A stretch of 64,000 bases of DNA from Macrostomum hystrix (GCA_950097015.1 CATNEN010000003.1:4387501-4451500), one strand, 5' to 3'. Counted from the stretch's first letter, positions 25,045 through 37,090 are shown. Numbers and translations are program-made. Notes: generated from the letters alone by a model not told the origin.

Positions 25045-25330
25045 ACTCTTTATTCTCTCCCCACCCCATTCTCTCCCCACTCTTTATTCTCTCCCCACTC
25101 CATTCTCTCCCCACTCCATTCTCTCCCCACTCTCCATTTTCTCCCCACTCTCCATTTTCTCCCCACTCTTTCTTCTCTCCCCACTCCATTCTCTCCCCAC
25201 TCTCCATTTTCTCCCCACTCTTTCTTCTCTCCCCACTCCATTCTCTCCCCACTCTCCATTTTCTCCCCACTCTCCATTTTCTCCCCACTCTCCATTTTCT
25301 CCCCACTCGATTCTCTCCCCATTGCTCTTT
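25045..25330. repeat. 15-16 bp CTCCCCACT minisatellite
   Basis: About 18 copies of CTCCCCACTCCATTCT / CTCCCCACTCTCCATTTT variants. No associated gene was identified, although the array closely resembles the intronic arrays in style. Confidence 0.93.
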
Positions 25331-25801
25331 TTCCAGATTGTGTGGACTCTGGCAGCATTATTTTATTTTATTTCCATTTTCCCGTGAGGAAATCGAATTT
25401 AATTTTGTCCGTGTGCGTACTGTACTACATGTGCGAATTCTTTTACCAATTAGTTATACTCTTGAGCACACTCTGAGAGTACTAGGCACTGCCGTGTTTA
25501 TTTTCTAACTTTTTAAACTATTATTTTCTTGGTTCCAGTGCGTTTTTTTACTTGAGCTGCCTCTTCGTTTCTGTAAAATTCTTCAGCGAGATAAACTTTA
25601 CAAATTGCCGACGGATATGTTTGAGCTGGTACAGTGCGTTGAGCAGTAGGCGCGTTTTTCTGCGGCCATTTCTTCCTGTCTTCGGACAGGAGAAAACCGA
25701 TCCCATTGTGCCTACTTACCTAGTAGTGGCATTAGTATTTTGAAACCGACTGTTCGTATTTTTTCCATTGCGATTTTTATTTTCTTCTTCTTCTTTCTTC
25801 T

Positions 25802-26144
25802 TCTGATATACTAAAAATGAAAATCTTGTATGTTTGTATGTTTGCAATCGACTAGCTCCCGAACGGCTCAACCGATTTTTGCAATTCCTTCGCCAAAAGA
25901 TCACAAATGGGCCCGAATCGGTATACGTATTTTTATTAAGCTTAATTCCATTGCCAAGGGGATTAAATATTCGAAAAAACAGTTTTAAATAGGCTTTTCT
26001 AATGCATTCTTGTTTTCAGCTTGTGCACAGTGAGGCCTCCAGTGCCAATTTTAATGATTGCATCAGAGCCTGCAGTTTTGATAACGCACGCGTACTGATA
26101 AGAACTCACAGGGAGGCTACCCAGAGGGTAGCGAAGGCAGCTAG
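25802..26144 (+). mobile_element. Helitron-like non-autonomous element
   Basis: The left end, TCTGATATACTAAAAATG followed by GTATGTTTG and a CCGAACGGCTCAACCGATTT block, resembles invertebrate Helitron 5' regions. The right end has a perfect hairpin (GCTACCC AGA GGGTAGC, 26116-26132), eight bases, then CTAG followed by T, as expected of a Helitron 3' terminus. No Rep/helicase gene is present. The exact 5' boundary is uncertain. Confidence 0.5.
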
Positions 26145-26489
26145 TACAAATCTAATCCCAATTTTAGTCCCAATTTTTCAGCTGTTTTTTCTAAATGCTA
26201 GCCGTCAACTAATTACAAATGTATCTTTGCTCAATTCAGAGTGTGTGCATGCGTGCCAGACCCAATGCTATTCCCATTTTGTCGAACTGTCCTAGCTGCC
26301 ATTATTCGCCAGTTCGTATTTCCTTAGTCTTTTATTTTTCCAATTCAGCCTAATTCTAATTTACAGTATTTTTATTCACCTTACTACAAGTAGTAAACGA
26401 CTTGAAGTCAATCCTAATTTGCTTAAAACTTCTGGTTTGATTATGAAAACATTTCTGTGAAAAGTCTAACACAATAATTTCTTTCCTTT

Positions 26490-26914
26490 TATTCGGTTAC
26501 CCGGATTGGACACCAACCCGTACTCTTTGCACGGAAACTGACCCGGATTGGACACCAATCCGTACTCTTCGCCCGGAAACTGACCCGGATTGGACACCAA
26601 TCCGTACTCTTCGCCCGGAAACTGATCCGGATAGAGAGCCCAGAGCATTCAGTACTTTTCGGGTCAAACTTCCGGTAATCTGTGTTCTCCGATCCGGTGT
26701 TTCGTCCCGGAACGTTTTTAGCTGATCCGGCTACCAGTTTCGGAACGAAAAAAGTATGAACGGCCGGATCACGAACGAAATCCGGAGTACATTGTAAACT
26801 TTCGTCACTTTTTCGAGCCAATTTACCGGATCACAATACATTACAGAATAGGAAAAATTTCCGGGTGAAGACAAAAATTTCCGGGCCAAGTTTCCGGGCG
26901 AATTTTTTGACGGG
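26490..26914. repeat. CCGG-rich element end with 42-bp repeats
   Basis: Three copies of a 42-bp unit (CCCGGATTGGACACC, CCGTACTCTTCGCCCGG) at 26500-26630 are followed by further CCGGA words. The block ends AAGTTTCCGGGCGAATTTTT then GACGGG at 26914, the inverse of the 22839 start (38 of 40 bases by eye). The two may be termini of one 4.1 kb element, or two members of one family. Confidence 0.65.
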
Positions 26915-26937
26915 TCTCCTTCCATTCGCCTCTCTCC

Positions 26938-27615
26938 CCTCCTCCCCTCCTCTCTCCCTATCCCCAGTCCTCTCTCCCTATCCCCAGTCCTCTCTCCCTA
27001 TCCCCAGTCCTCTCTTTCTATCCCCAGTCCTCTCTCCCTATCCCCAGTCCTCTCTCCCCTATCCCCAGTCCTCTCTCCCCTATCCCCAGTCCTCTCTCCC
27101 TATCCCCAGTCCTCTCTTTCTATCCCCAGTCCTCTCTCCCCTATCCCCAGTCCTCTCTCCCTATCCTCAGTCCTCTCTCCCCTATCCCCAGTCCTCTCTC
27201 CCCTATCCCCAGTCCTCTCTCCCTATCCCCAGTCCTCTCTCCCCTATCCCCAGTCCTCTCTCCCCTATCCCCAGTCCTCTCTCCCTATCCCCAGTCCTCT
27301 CTCCCTATCCCCAGTCCTCTCTCCCTATCCCCAGTCCTCTCTCCCCTATCCCCAGTCCTCTCTCCCTATCCCCAGTCCTCTCTCCCTATCCCAGTCCTCT
27401 CTCCCCTATCCCCAGTCCTCTCTCCCTATCCCCAGTCCTCTCTCCCTATCCCCAGTCCTCTCTCCCCTATCCCCAGTCCTCTCTCCCCTATCCCCAGTCC
27501 TCTCTCCCCTATCCCCAGTCCTCTCTCCCCTATCCCCAGTCCTCTCTCCCCTATACCCAGTCCTCTCTCCCTATCCCCAGTCCTCTCTACCCTATCCCCA
27601 GTCCTCTCTCCCCTA
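26938..27615. repeat. 20-21 bp TATCCCCAGTCCTCTCTCCC minisatellite
   Basis: About 33 copies, strictly pyrimidine-rich on the plus strand, trailing into CT-rich sequence to about 27710. The 296-codon Pro/Ser/Leu frame across it is low-complexity readthrough. Confidence 0.95.
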
Positions 27616-27755
27616 TCCCCTCTCCTCTATCCCCTCTTCTCTCTCTTCCTTCTCCTTTCTCCTCTCTCCCCTCTTATCTTTCCTCTTCTCTCCCCTCTCT
27701 CCCTTCTCTCGCTTCATATCTCTTAACACCCGCTTTACCTTTCGCAATCTCTTAA

Positions 27756-28364
27756 TAATCTATGATTAGATTGTAATAATCCCCACTCTGTTTGTTTAGA
27801 TACAAAAGAAAAAAACTCTTCTCAGTTGCCTGTTATATCCAGCTGACTTATCTGTCACTTACTGCTTCGCCTAGGAGCAACTTCACCCTCATGTGACCAT
27901 CGTTTACCAAATGTACCTATAATAATGGACAAAAGTATGAAAGTTAAAATTTCGATAATTGTTACTTGTTAAGTAGTTACGCATTAGCAAAAAATTATTC
28001 GTATTTTTTTTCACACAAATAATTCTGCATGCAATATAGTTACAAAGCACTTTCTATATTTTGACATATCTGTTTGTCTTTTATACTTACTATATACTTA
28101 TACTTACTTACAAAAGGTATGAGAATTGTTTAATAAATAAAATTTTGTTTAACAGTTTTTGTTGCTTTAATTTTATATTCCAAAAACAATCGAGTAATTT
28201 TTCTAGTTATGAAATTTTAAATAATTTTTACCGTCTTTTTATTTTTAGGTCGTAGTTTATTTAAACTGCGTTTAATTAGCAATTGTAGGCGAGGTTGATT
28301 AGGACAAAAATAATTAGGATTTGTAAAATTTACCTGCTGAATTTAGTCAGACAACAAGATACGG
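27756..28364. other. No gene seen; AT-rich intergenic
   Basis: Unique AT-rich sequence without recognisable coding exons, RNA genes or repeats. Confidence 0.4.
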
Positions 28365-29700
28365 GTGGTAGAGCTCGATGCTGAAGCTTCAGGTGGTGCA
28401 GACTGATTCTGAAGCTTCAGGTGGTAGAAACTGATTCTGAAGCTTCAGGTGCTAGAGCTCGATACTGAAGCTTCAGGTGCTAGAGCTTGATAATGAAGCT
28501 TCAGGTGCTAGAGCTCGATAATGAAGCTTCAGGTGCTAGAGCTCGATACTGAAGCTTCAGGTGCTAGAGCTTGATAATGAAGCTTCAGGTGCTAGAGCTC
28601 GATAATGAAGCTTCAGGTGCTAGAGCTTGATAATGAAACTTCAGGTGCTAGAGCTTGATACTGAAGCTTCAGGTGCTAGAGCTTGATAATGAAGCTTCAG
28701 GTGGTAGAAACTGATACTGAAGCTCCAAGTGGTAGAAACTGATACTGAAGCTTCAGGTGCTAGAGCTCGATAATGAAGCTTCAGGTGCTAGAGCTCAATA
28801 CTGAAGCTTCAGGTGGTAGAAGTTGGTACTGAAGCTTCAGGTGGTAGAAACTGATTCTGAAGCTTCAGGTGGTAGAAACTGATACTGAAGCTCCAAGTGG
28901 TAGAAACTGATACTGAAGCTTCAGGTGGTAGAAACTGATACTGAAGCTTCAGGTGGTAGAGCTCGATACTGAATTTTCAGGTGCTAGAGTTCGATACTGA
29001 AGCTTCAGGTGCTAGAGCTCGATACTGAAGCTTCAGGTGCTAGAGCTCGATACTGAAGCTTCAGGTGCTAGAGCTCGATAATGAAGCTTCAGGTGCTAGA
29101 GCTTGATAATGAATCTTCAGGTGCTAGAGCTTGATACTGAAGCTTCAGGTGCTAGAGCTCGATACTGAAGCTTCAGGTGCTCGACCTCAATACTGAAGCT
29201 TCAGGTGCTAGAGCTCGATACTGAAGCTTCAGGTGCTAGAGCTCGATACTGAAGCTTCAGGTGCTAGAGCTTGATAATGAAGCTTCAGGTGCTAGAGCTT
29301 GATACTGAAGCTTCAGGTGCTAGAGCTTGATAATGAAGCTTCAGGTGGTAGAGCTCGATACTAAAGCTTTAGGTGGTAGAAGTTGGTACTGAAGCTTCAG
29401 GTGGTAGAAACTGATTCTGAAGCTCCAAGTGGTAGAAACTGATACTGAAGCTCCAAGTGGTAGAAACTGATACTGAAGCTTCAGGTGGTAGAAACTGATA
29501 CTGAAGCTTCAGGTGGTAGAAACTGATACTGAAGCTTCAGGTGGAAGAAACTGATACTGAAGCTTCAGGTGCTAGAAACTGATACTGAAGCTCTAAGTGG
29601 TAGAAACTGATACTGAAGCTTCAGGTGGTAGAAACTGATACTGAAGCTCCAAGTGGTAGAAACTGATACTGAAGCTTCGGGTGGTGGAACTTGACTTAAA
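28365..29700. repeat. 28-bp minisatellite upstream of DDX11
   Basis: About 47 copies of TGAAGCTTCAGGTGCTAGAG followed by CTCGATAC, with GGTGGTAGAAACTGATAC variants that cluster into blocks. Each unit carries the HindIII-type palindrome AAGCTT. The array ends about 340 bp before the DDX11 start codon. Confidence 0.95.
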
Positions 29701-30042
29701 AGCTTCAGACAGTCTAACCTGATCTTATAGCTTAATGTGGTATTATCTTAATAATGAAGCTTCAAGTTTTTAATATTTTACCCTATTATCAATTTAGTTC
29801 TTTGACGTAAATGATATGTAGTTTTACCGATGCTGTAATTATTGACTTTTCTAATTACAGATCACGAAATCGTGGGAATAGAGAAAATCTTTTTTAACTT
29901 TGTGATTTGACATAAAAAGCATTCGAATTACAAGACGCCAGCAATAAGAAAATATAAATGAACTAAAATCATTTGCCACATTTAACAGAGATCAATAGGC
30001 TCTGAGTTCCTAGCTAAGGTTTGTCTAACCCTCTGGTTAAGC

Positions 30043-33000
30043 ATGACCGGAACTGTTAATCAAGCTGACGATTTTTTTAACGACGTTGAAGGAGACGCGT
30101 TACTGGCTTCAATTGATCTAGATTCCCTGCTGCAAGCTGAAAGTAGTGACAATGATAAGAGAACAGCATCTGAGAAGCCTACAGTGGAGATGAGAACAGC
30201 ATCTGAGAAGCCTACAGTGGAGATGAGAACAGCATCTGAGAAGCCTACAGTGGAGATGAGAACAGCATCTGAGAAGCCTACAGTGGAGATGAGAACAGCA
30301 TCTGTGAAGCCTACAGTGGAGATGAGAACAGCATCTGTGAAGCCTACAGTGGAGATGAGAACAGCATCTGTGAAGCCTACAGTGGAGATGAGAACAGCAT
30401 CTGAGATGAGAACAGCATCTGAGAAGCCCACAGTGGAGATAAGAACAGCATCTGAGAAGCCTACAGTGGAGATGAGAACACCATCTGTGAAGGCTACAGT
30501 GGAGATAAGAACACCATCTGTGAAGCCCACAGTGGAGATGAGAACAGCTTCTGAGATGGGAACAGCATCTGAGAAGCTTACAGTGGAGATGAGAACAGAT
30601 AAGAAGATTTCAAGTTCTGAACAGTCGTTGTCAATAGTTTCAAGTGGACGTCGCGAGTTCGATTTCCCTTTCGAGCCTTACCCAATTCAGCTGCAACTGA
30701 TGCGACGCCTTCATGCCACATTATCCAGTGGACAGCGAGCTGGGATTTTTGAGTCGCCCACTGGTACAGGGAAGAGTCTTAGTCTGCTGTGCGCTTGCCT
30801 AACATGGCTTAGCGAGGAGTATGACAGGTGAATGTTTTGTGCAAATACACACTGCCTGCTCACAAACCGAATGACTGACTTTCGTAAAAGTCCACCTTTT
30901 GGATATAATTTTCCGCCCTACGATGAACTAACTTTCAAAGCCATCCGAGTCAGCATCGTCGATATATTCAGCGATTCTTGTCAACGACCCTGATGACAAG
31001 AAAAACCAACATTGCTCTCGCGAATCCATATTAGCTCATGAATGAAAGAAAACTATTTAATCATTCCAAAATTACGATACCGACATGGTTACATGATGTA
31101 ATTTTGTATTCAGAAAAATGCCTTAATTTTTGGTTCTTGCCACCAGACACTGACAAGAATCGTTGAATATCTCGGACTCGGCTCATAAGTTTACAGATAT
31201 CTAATTCATTACATTCACAGACAAAGACGCTCTCTCAGCGATCTGACACTGGCATCAGCAAACTCAGCTTCAACAACAGCAGCAGCAGCGCCACCAGATG
31301 ATTGGATAGCGGAATTCGCTGCCAGAAAAAATATTCAACGTCAGCTTGATGTTGAACGTGAAAAACTTGAAGCCCGTCAGACTGCATTGCAAATATTGGT
31401 TAAAATTCGGACTGGCGTAGAACCAGATGACGATCTAGGTGGCGACGCAAACGACCATCTCCTAGACGTCGAAGCTGAAGGTGACGAGGATCAAAATTCG
31501 ACAGCGATTGAGCCGACAAAGATTCTATTCGCATCTCGGACTCACTCGCAGCTGTCCCAGGTGCGCAAAGAGTTTTGTCGCACGGCGCACGCCGACCGAC
31601 TGTCGGCTGTTAGTTTGGCCGCTCGCAATTGTCTGTGCGTCAATGCCGACGTTTTAGCCTTGGGCGCTTCCGCCCTGATCAACGAGCGCTGCTTAGAGTT
31701 GCGAAGAAAATCAACAGGCAAGAAGAAAGGTACGAAGCTAGATAGATAGACAAAATACACATATCCCTGTTGCGCCAGATTTACTTCCAGTGGCACAGCC
31801 GTAGCTATTGCGTGGCTTATCCAAAGACTCTACAACAGTTCAGTCCATGGACTAAACTTTTTAAAAGCTGTCCGAAGTAAACATAGGTGATTATGCTCTT
31901 GATACTTAGCGTTAACATGTGCTAATGGAAGTTCAAATCGATCTAACCCGGAAAAATATTGTGTCCGCAAGAAAGCTTGACTGTATCAAACTGTAAAATG
32001 CTTATGAGCATCAGCTGGTACAGAAATTTCAATGGCTTCGGAGGCTCCCCAGTCCGTGGACTAACAGCTGTACACAGCCCCTGGAAGCGCTGCGCGATGG
32101 CCTCTGACTGTTTATCTGGCTCAACTGGCTTATCTATGTCTATGTATCAATTAAACAAGTGGATTAATTGCTTTCACGCAAAAAGTGGGCCTTGAGTTGT
32201 CCCAGTTAACTTTTCAGCAATGTAAGGGATTTAACAGTAGGAAGACCACGGAGCTATTTCAAATACCCACTGCCTAATTCACAATAGCTCCCAAACGAAA
32301 TGACCGATTTATGTGAGGGGGTTGTATCAAACTTTTTTGCCCTTTACGATCAACTAACTTACAAAGCTGTCCGACGTTCAGCATCTTCGAGATATTCAGC
32401 GGTTCTTGCCGAAGACCCTGTTGACAAGGAAAACTAACATCGGTCTGTTAAAACTCCTTGGAGAAATTTAGCCCGTGTTCTTCATAGTAATTGGTTGAAT
32501 ATTTTTGAAGATACAAAAAACAAAAATTGTGGGCATCTGAAATATCCCCCTTGTCTTTCTACTATTGAGTAGTTTAGGCGCTTTGAGCAGTCTCGGTGAC
32601 CTGAACAAAAAATCCTTAACAATCCGCAGATCCGGCCCAAGAGAAAGAGAACAATAGTAATGGCGGAAAATCGCCGCCTGCTAAGCGACCTCGAGTCGCT
32701 GCCAAAGAAGCAAGCTGCGGCGGCTGTCCTTATTATCGCCGCTCGGCCATAGACAGTTTGGCTCGGGTAGCCCTACGCGGCCCGCCATTGGATATTGAGG
32801 ATCTGACCAGAATGGGTAAGGAACAGCGCGCATGTCCGTATTACGCGGCGCGCCGAGCTGCCCCTCTAGCCCAACTGGTTCTGCTGCCCTATCAGACTCT
32901 GCTGCATCGGGGCACCAGATTGGCTACCGGTTTAAATCTTCGCGATCACGTGCTTGTGATCGACGAGGCGCACAATTTATTAGAGACTTTAGCCGGTGTG

Positions 33001-36000
33001 CACAGTGTCTGCTTGACTATTGGACACCTTCGCTTGGCAGCTACTCAATTAGCCGATTATGAGACTCGCTACTTAAGTAGATTAGCGCCGCAGAATCTAC
33101 TGATGGTGCGTCGAACTCGTCTAGTTGCTAAGCAACTATTGGCCGCTTTAGATAGCGACTCTACAGATTCAAAATCTTCTATTCAATGCAGCTCTAACTT
33201 GGCGTCGACTGGTACGACTGTTCGTCGATTTGTTCCTTCCGTTTCTCCGGCTCGCACTTCTTCCAGTTTAGTTACCGGTGCTTCAGCTTCTCCGGCTCGC
33301 ATTTCTTCCGGTCTAGCTACCGGTGCTTCCGCTTCTCCGGCTCGCATTTCTTCCGGTCTAGCTACCGGTGCTTCCGGTTCCATGGTAAAGGTTTTTGGCG
33401 TTACCGAATTTCATCTACACTGCGGCATCGACAATGTCGATCTGCCGGATCTTTTGCGGCGCCTTCGTGAAGCTCGCCTGTCTAGAAAAGTCGGCGACGG
33501 TGGTGGCAGTAGCTGCGGCGACGGAGCTAGTGGAAAGAAGAACGGCAGCGGATCCGGCGAAGGAAAGCAGGCTCCGCTTCTGCAGCTGCAGGTCTGCCAA
33601 TCATGACCCAGACCTACCATGACCCAGTCTTACCATGACCCAGTCTTACCATGACCCATTCGTACCATAATCCAGTCATACCATGACCCAGTCATACCAT
33701 GACCCTGTCATACCATGACCCTGTCATACTATGACCCTGTCATACCATGACCCTGTCATACTATGACCCTGTCATACCATGACCCTGTCAAATCTTGACC
33801 CAGTCAAATCTTGACCCAGTCGTAACATGACCCAGTTATAACATGACCCAGTAACACCATGACCCAGTTATACCATGACCCAGTTTTACAATGACCCAGT
33901 CACACTGTGACCCAGTCACACCATGACCCTGCCATACCATGTCCCAGTTATACCCATGACCAAAATCTTACAATGACCTAGTCATTTTACTCACACTTAC
34001 TAACTGCAATGATCCGCAGGCATTCCTAACCGCCCTGCTTGACGCAGACGAAGACGGTCGAGTCCTTCTACAGCCAGGTGTACACCTGAAGTACCTGCTA
34101 TTGAATCCCGCTTCACACTTTGCCGAAGTTGTCCAACAGGCTCGCTGTGTTATCCTGGCTGGTGGCACAATGCGACCAGTTGATGATCTAATCACTCAGC
34201 TGTTTGTTCCTGCGGGATTCAGTCAAGTTAGTACTATAAGTAGTGTAGATTATATTATATGAAATCTTCTTCCTAACCAAATTTCTAACCAATCTAACAA
34301 GAGGTAATAAAAACTTACTCAACTACTGTCCAATCAGAAGAATTACGTTAAAAATCCCACTCGTTTTCTGTCCAATCAGACGAGGCCTCCTAAAAAACCT
34401 TACTCTTCTCCTGTCCAATCAGACGAGGCCTTCTAAAAACCCTACTCTTTTCCTGTCCAATCAGACGAGGCCTTCTAAAAAACACTACTCATTTCCTGTC
34501 CAATCAGACGAGGCCTTCTAAAAACAACCCGCTTCCTGTCCAATCAGACAAGGCCATCTAAAAAAGATTACTCATTTCCTGTCCAATCAGACGAGGCCTT
34601 CCAAAAGCCGACCAAATATATGCGCTCCAATCTTCCCAACCAGGTTGAACTGTTCTCATGCGGTCATGTGGTCTCAAGGGACAACGTCCTAGCTCTAGTT
34701 GTCGGCCAGCACAATGGCAACAATTTAACATTTACTCAAGCTGTTAGAAGTCAGGCGGATGCCCTAACAGCCGCAGGCGAAGCCCTGGTCAGTCTGCTGT
34801 CCGTCACGCCAGCCGGTGCTGTTGTATTCTTTCCGTCGCACGACTGGGAATCCGCGGCTCACGCCCGTTGGCAATCGGACGGCAGTCTGGCCAGACTCTG
34901 TCAGCGTAAGCGACTGTTTCGCGAGCCACGCGCAGCAGCCGATGTTGAACCGCTGTTGCAGAGATATCAGGCCGCCGCGGTCAGTAGCGATGGCAACGGC
35001 GCCGTCATGTTCGCTGTGGTTGGCGGCCGATTATCGGAGGGGATCAACTTTGCCGATGACTATGGCCGGTGCGTTGTTATGCTCGGCATGCCTTATCCGA
35101 ATAAGGGCTCGCCTGAGCTGATTGAAACTATGGCCTACCTGTCTGCCAGGTGAGGCTGCTTTCAATCATAATCCACTGTTTTGTATTCCCCATGATGCTT
35201 TAAAAATTCCCAAACCCTAGTTTCAGATTCTAATTCCCTTAGGTAAGGAATTAATAATCGCCTAATTATTTACAGATCCCACTCCCACATGTGCCATATC
35301 CCAATTTACTGATCTCATATCCCACTCTACAGATTCTTAATCCCCTAAATTCAGATTCAAAGTCTCCCAAATTTAGAGATACCAAATCCTCAAAATACAG
35401 ATCCCAAATCCTTAAAATAGAGATCCCAAATCCTTAAAATACAGATCCCAAATCCTCAAAATACAGATCCCAAATCCTTAAAATAGAGATCCCAAATCCT
35501 CTAAATACAGATCCCAAATCCTCTAAATACAGATCCCAAATCCTCTAGATTCGAAATCCTCTAAATACAGATTCGAAATCCTCCAAGCACAGATCCAAAA
35601 TCCCCTAAATACAGATCCCAAATCCTCTAGATTCGAAATCCTCTAAATACAGATTTGAAATCCCCTAAATACAGATCCCAAATCCTCAAAATTCAGATCC
35701 CAAATCCTCTAGATTCGAAATCCTCTAAATACAGATTCGAAATCCTCTAAATACAGATTCGAAATCCTCCAAACACAGATCCGAAATCCTCTAAATACAG
35801 ATCCCAAATCCTCTAAATACAGATCCCTAATTTCTCTCGAAAACTGCCCATCTCAGGTTCGGCCCAAACGCTGGCCGGGCCCACTATGAGATTCTTTGCA
35901 TGCGTGCTGTCAACCAGTGCATCGGTCGGGCCATCCGACATCGCGCCGACTATGCCGCAATCGTCCTCCTAGATAGTCGCTACTCCCGGCCCGCTGTGCG

Positions 36001-36115
36001 TGCCAAACTGCCTGACTGGATTAGCCAATCCTTGCTGCCGCAATCGTTTGAATCCGGCTTGGCCGCCAAAAAACTGACACAATTTTTTGCGATTAAAAAG
36101 GCTGATAATTCTTAG
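30043..36115 (+). CDS. DDX11: DDX11/CHL1-type Fe-S DEAH helicase
   Basis: Exons: 30043-30827, 31221-31729, 32630-33591, 34020-34226, 34644-35149, 35857-36115, joining in frame to 1075 residues. DDX11 is a 5'-3' superfamily 2 helicase for sister-chromatid cohesion and replication-fork repair. Visible motifs: [13 protein letters not shown] (Q-motif region), Walker [10 protein letters not shown] (about 237-245), SRTHSQL (Ia), the four Fe-S cysteines ([28 protein letters not shown]), VIDEAHN (II, about 541-547), [31 protein letters not shown] and QCIGRAIRH (VI). Odd features: a 130-residue N-terminal insert made of an 11-residue repeat (exon 1) and a 15-residue repeat in exon 3. Neither lies in the conserved core. 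AATAAA follows at 36305. Introns 1 and 2 carry dispersed repeats; introns 3-5 carry minisatellites. Confidence 0.96.
30157..30600 (+). repeat. 33-bp coding minisatellite in DDX11 exon 1
   Basis: About 13 units of ACAGCATCTGAGAAGCCTAC plus AGTGGAGATGAGA, translating as [11 protein letters not shown] with SVK, PSV and I variants; two copies are shortened to RTASEM. It remains in frame, lies between an acidic N-terminus ([20 protein letters not shown]) and the helicase core, and contains no stop codon. The reverse strand is open too, as expected from a unit divisible by three. Confidence 0.95.
30843..31195. mobile_element. Dispersed inverted-repeat element in DDX11 intron 1
   Basis: Two inverted copies of a module: GTCAGCATCGTCGATATATT at about 30949 and, reversed, AAGAATCGTTGAATATCTCG at about 31157. 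The left part (AAATACACACTGCCT, ACGATGAACTAACTTTCAAA) matches intron 2 at 32262-32432. Related ends occur in the glutamine synthetase introns. No coding capacity; probably a MITE or degraded SINE. Confidence 0.5.
32262..32440 (-). mobile_element. Second copy of the dispersed element, DDX11 intron 2
   Basis: It shares AAATACCCACTGCCT, TTTACGATCAACTAACTTAC, TTCAGCATCTTCGAGATATT and a TTCTTGCC...TGACAAGGAAAAC block with 30843-31010, including the same order of blocks. It is a fragment without the inverted partner. Confidence 0.5.
33238..33380 (+). repeat. 45-bp coding repeat in DDX11 exon 3
   Basis: Three in-frame units of about 45 bp encode [30 protein letters not shown] and [15 protein letters not shown]. 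The last two units are almost identical in DNA, so the expansion is recent. It sits in the poorly conserved insert between the DEAH motif and the IDNVDL block. Confidence 0.92.
33601..33975. repeat. 16-bp minisatellite in DDX11 intron 3
   Basis: About 22 copies of CATACCATGACCCAGT, starting 10 nt after the donor at 33592 and ending about 45 nt before the acceptor. Confidence 0.93.
34330..34610. repeat. About 40-bp minisatellite in DDX11 intron 4
   Basis: Seven units with CTGTCCAATCAGACGAGGCC then TTCTAAAAAACC and ACTCTTTTC, ending about 35 nt before the exon 5 acceptor at 34643. Confidence 0.93.
35340..35835. repeat. 22-bp minisatellite in DDX11 intron 5
   Basis: About 22 copies of CAGATCCCAAATCCTCTAAA TA, with CAGATTCGAAATCC variants, ending about 20 nt before the exon 6 acceptor at 35856. 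Confidence 0.93.
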
Positions 36116-36304
36116 AAAAATTGTCCTAGCTAATCCCGAGAGATCTAGGTGCTACTTAGCCTGCTTAAAGCATTTCCATTGCTGCTTATGTGCAATTTAC
36201 CTTTTCCAGAAAATTTTCTTTTATGATCATTTTGTTCCAACGGCAAATCTCATGGATTTATATGTTTACTTTAATCCTCATCTTGGCTTGTTTGTTAATT
36301 GCCA

Positions 36305-36310
36305 AATAAA
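36305..36310 (+). terminator. Candidate DDX11 polyadenylation signal
   Basis: AATAAA, 190 bp after the DDX11 stop codon and before the next array, on the correct strand. Placement only; cleavage was not tested. Confidence 0.5.
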
Positions 36311-36394
36311 ATCTCTACTGTTCAATTTATCGGGGATTTTAAGACCTTTGTTTTATTGTTTAGACCAATGCATTTGTTTCTTTTTGTGTTGACA

Positions 36395-37090
36395 GCCACA
36401 GTGAATGCGTGAATAGTTGTTGAGAATGTGTGAACAGCCACAGTGAATGCGTGAACGGTTGTTAAGAATGTGAACAGTCACAGTGAATGCGTGAATGGTT
36501 GTTGAGAATGTGTGAACAGCCACAGTGAATGCGTGAATAGTTGTTGAGAATGTGTGAACAGCCACAGTGAATGCGTGAATAGTTGTTGAGAATGTGTGAA
36601 CAGCCACAGTGAATGCGTGAATAGTTGTTAAGAATGTGTGAACAGCCATAGTGAATGCGTGAACGGTTGTTAAGAATGTGTGAACAGCCACAGTGAATGC
36701 GTGAACGGTTGTTAAGAATGTGTGAACAGTCACAGTGAATGCGTGAATGGTTGTTAAGAATGTGTGAACAGCCATAGTGAATGCGTGAACGGTTGTTAAG
36801 AATGTGTGAACAGCCACAGTGAATGCGTGAATGGTTGTTGAGAATGTGTGAACAGTCACAGTGAATGCGTGAATAGTTGTTGAGAATGTGTGAACAGTCA
36901 CAGTGAATGCGTGAATAGTTGTTGAGAATGTGTGAACAGTCACAGTGAATGCGTGAACGGTTGTTAAGAATGTGTGAACAGTCACAGTGAATGCGTGAAT
37001 GGTTGTTGAGAATGTGTGAACAGTCACAGTGAATGCGTGAATGGTTGTTAAGAATGTGTGAACAGCTAAAGTGAATGCGTTAATGGTTTC
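36395..37090. repeat. 42-bp minisatellite between DDX11 and the WD-repeat exon
   Basis: About 16 copies of GTGAATGCGTGAACGGTTGT followed by TAAGAATGTGTGAACAGCCACA. It ends about 80 nt before the acceptor at 37168, so it probably lies in intron 1 of the downstream gene. Confidence 0.93.

Noticed and set aside
26865-27755. 296-codon Pro/Ser/Leu ORF
   Set aside because: Low-complexity translation of the 20-21 bp CCCCAGTCCTCTCTC array; reading frames rotate between units of 20 and 21 bp.
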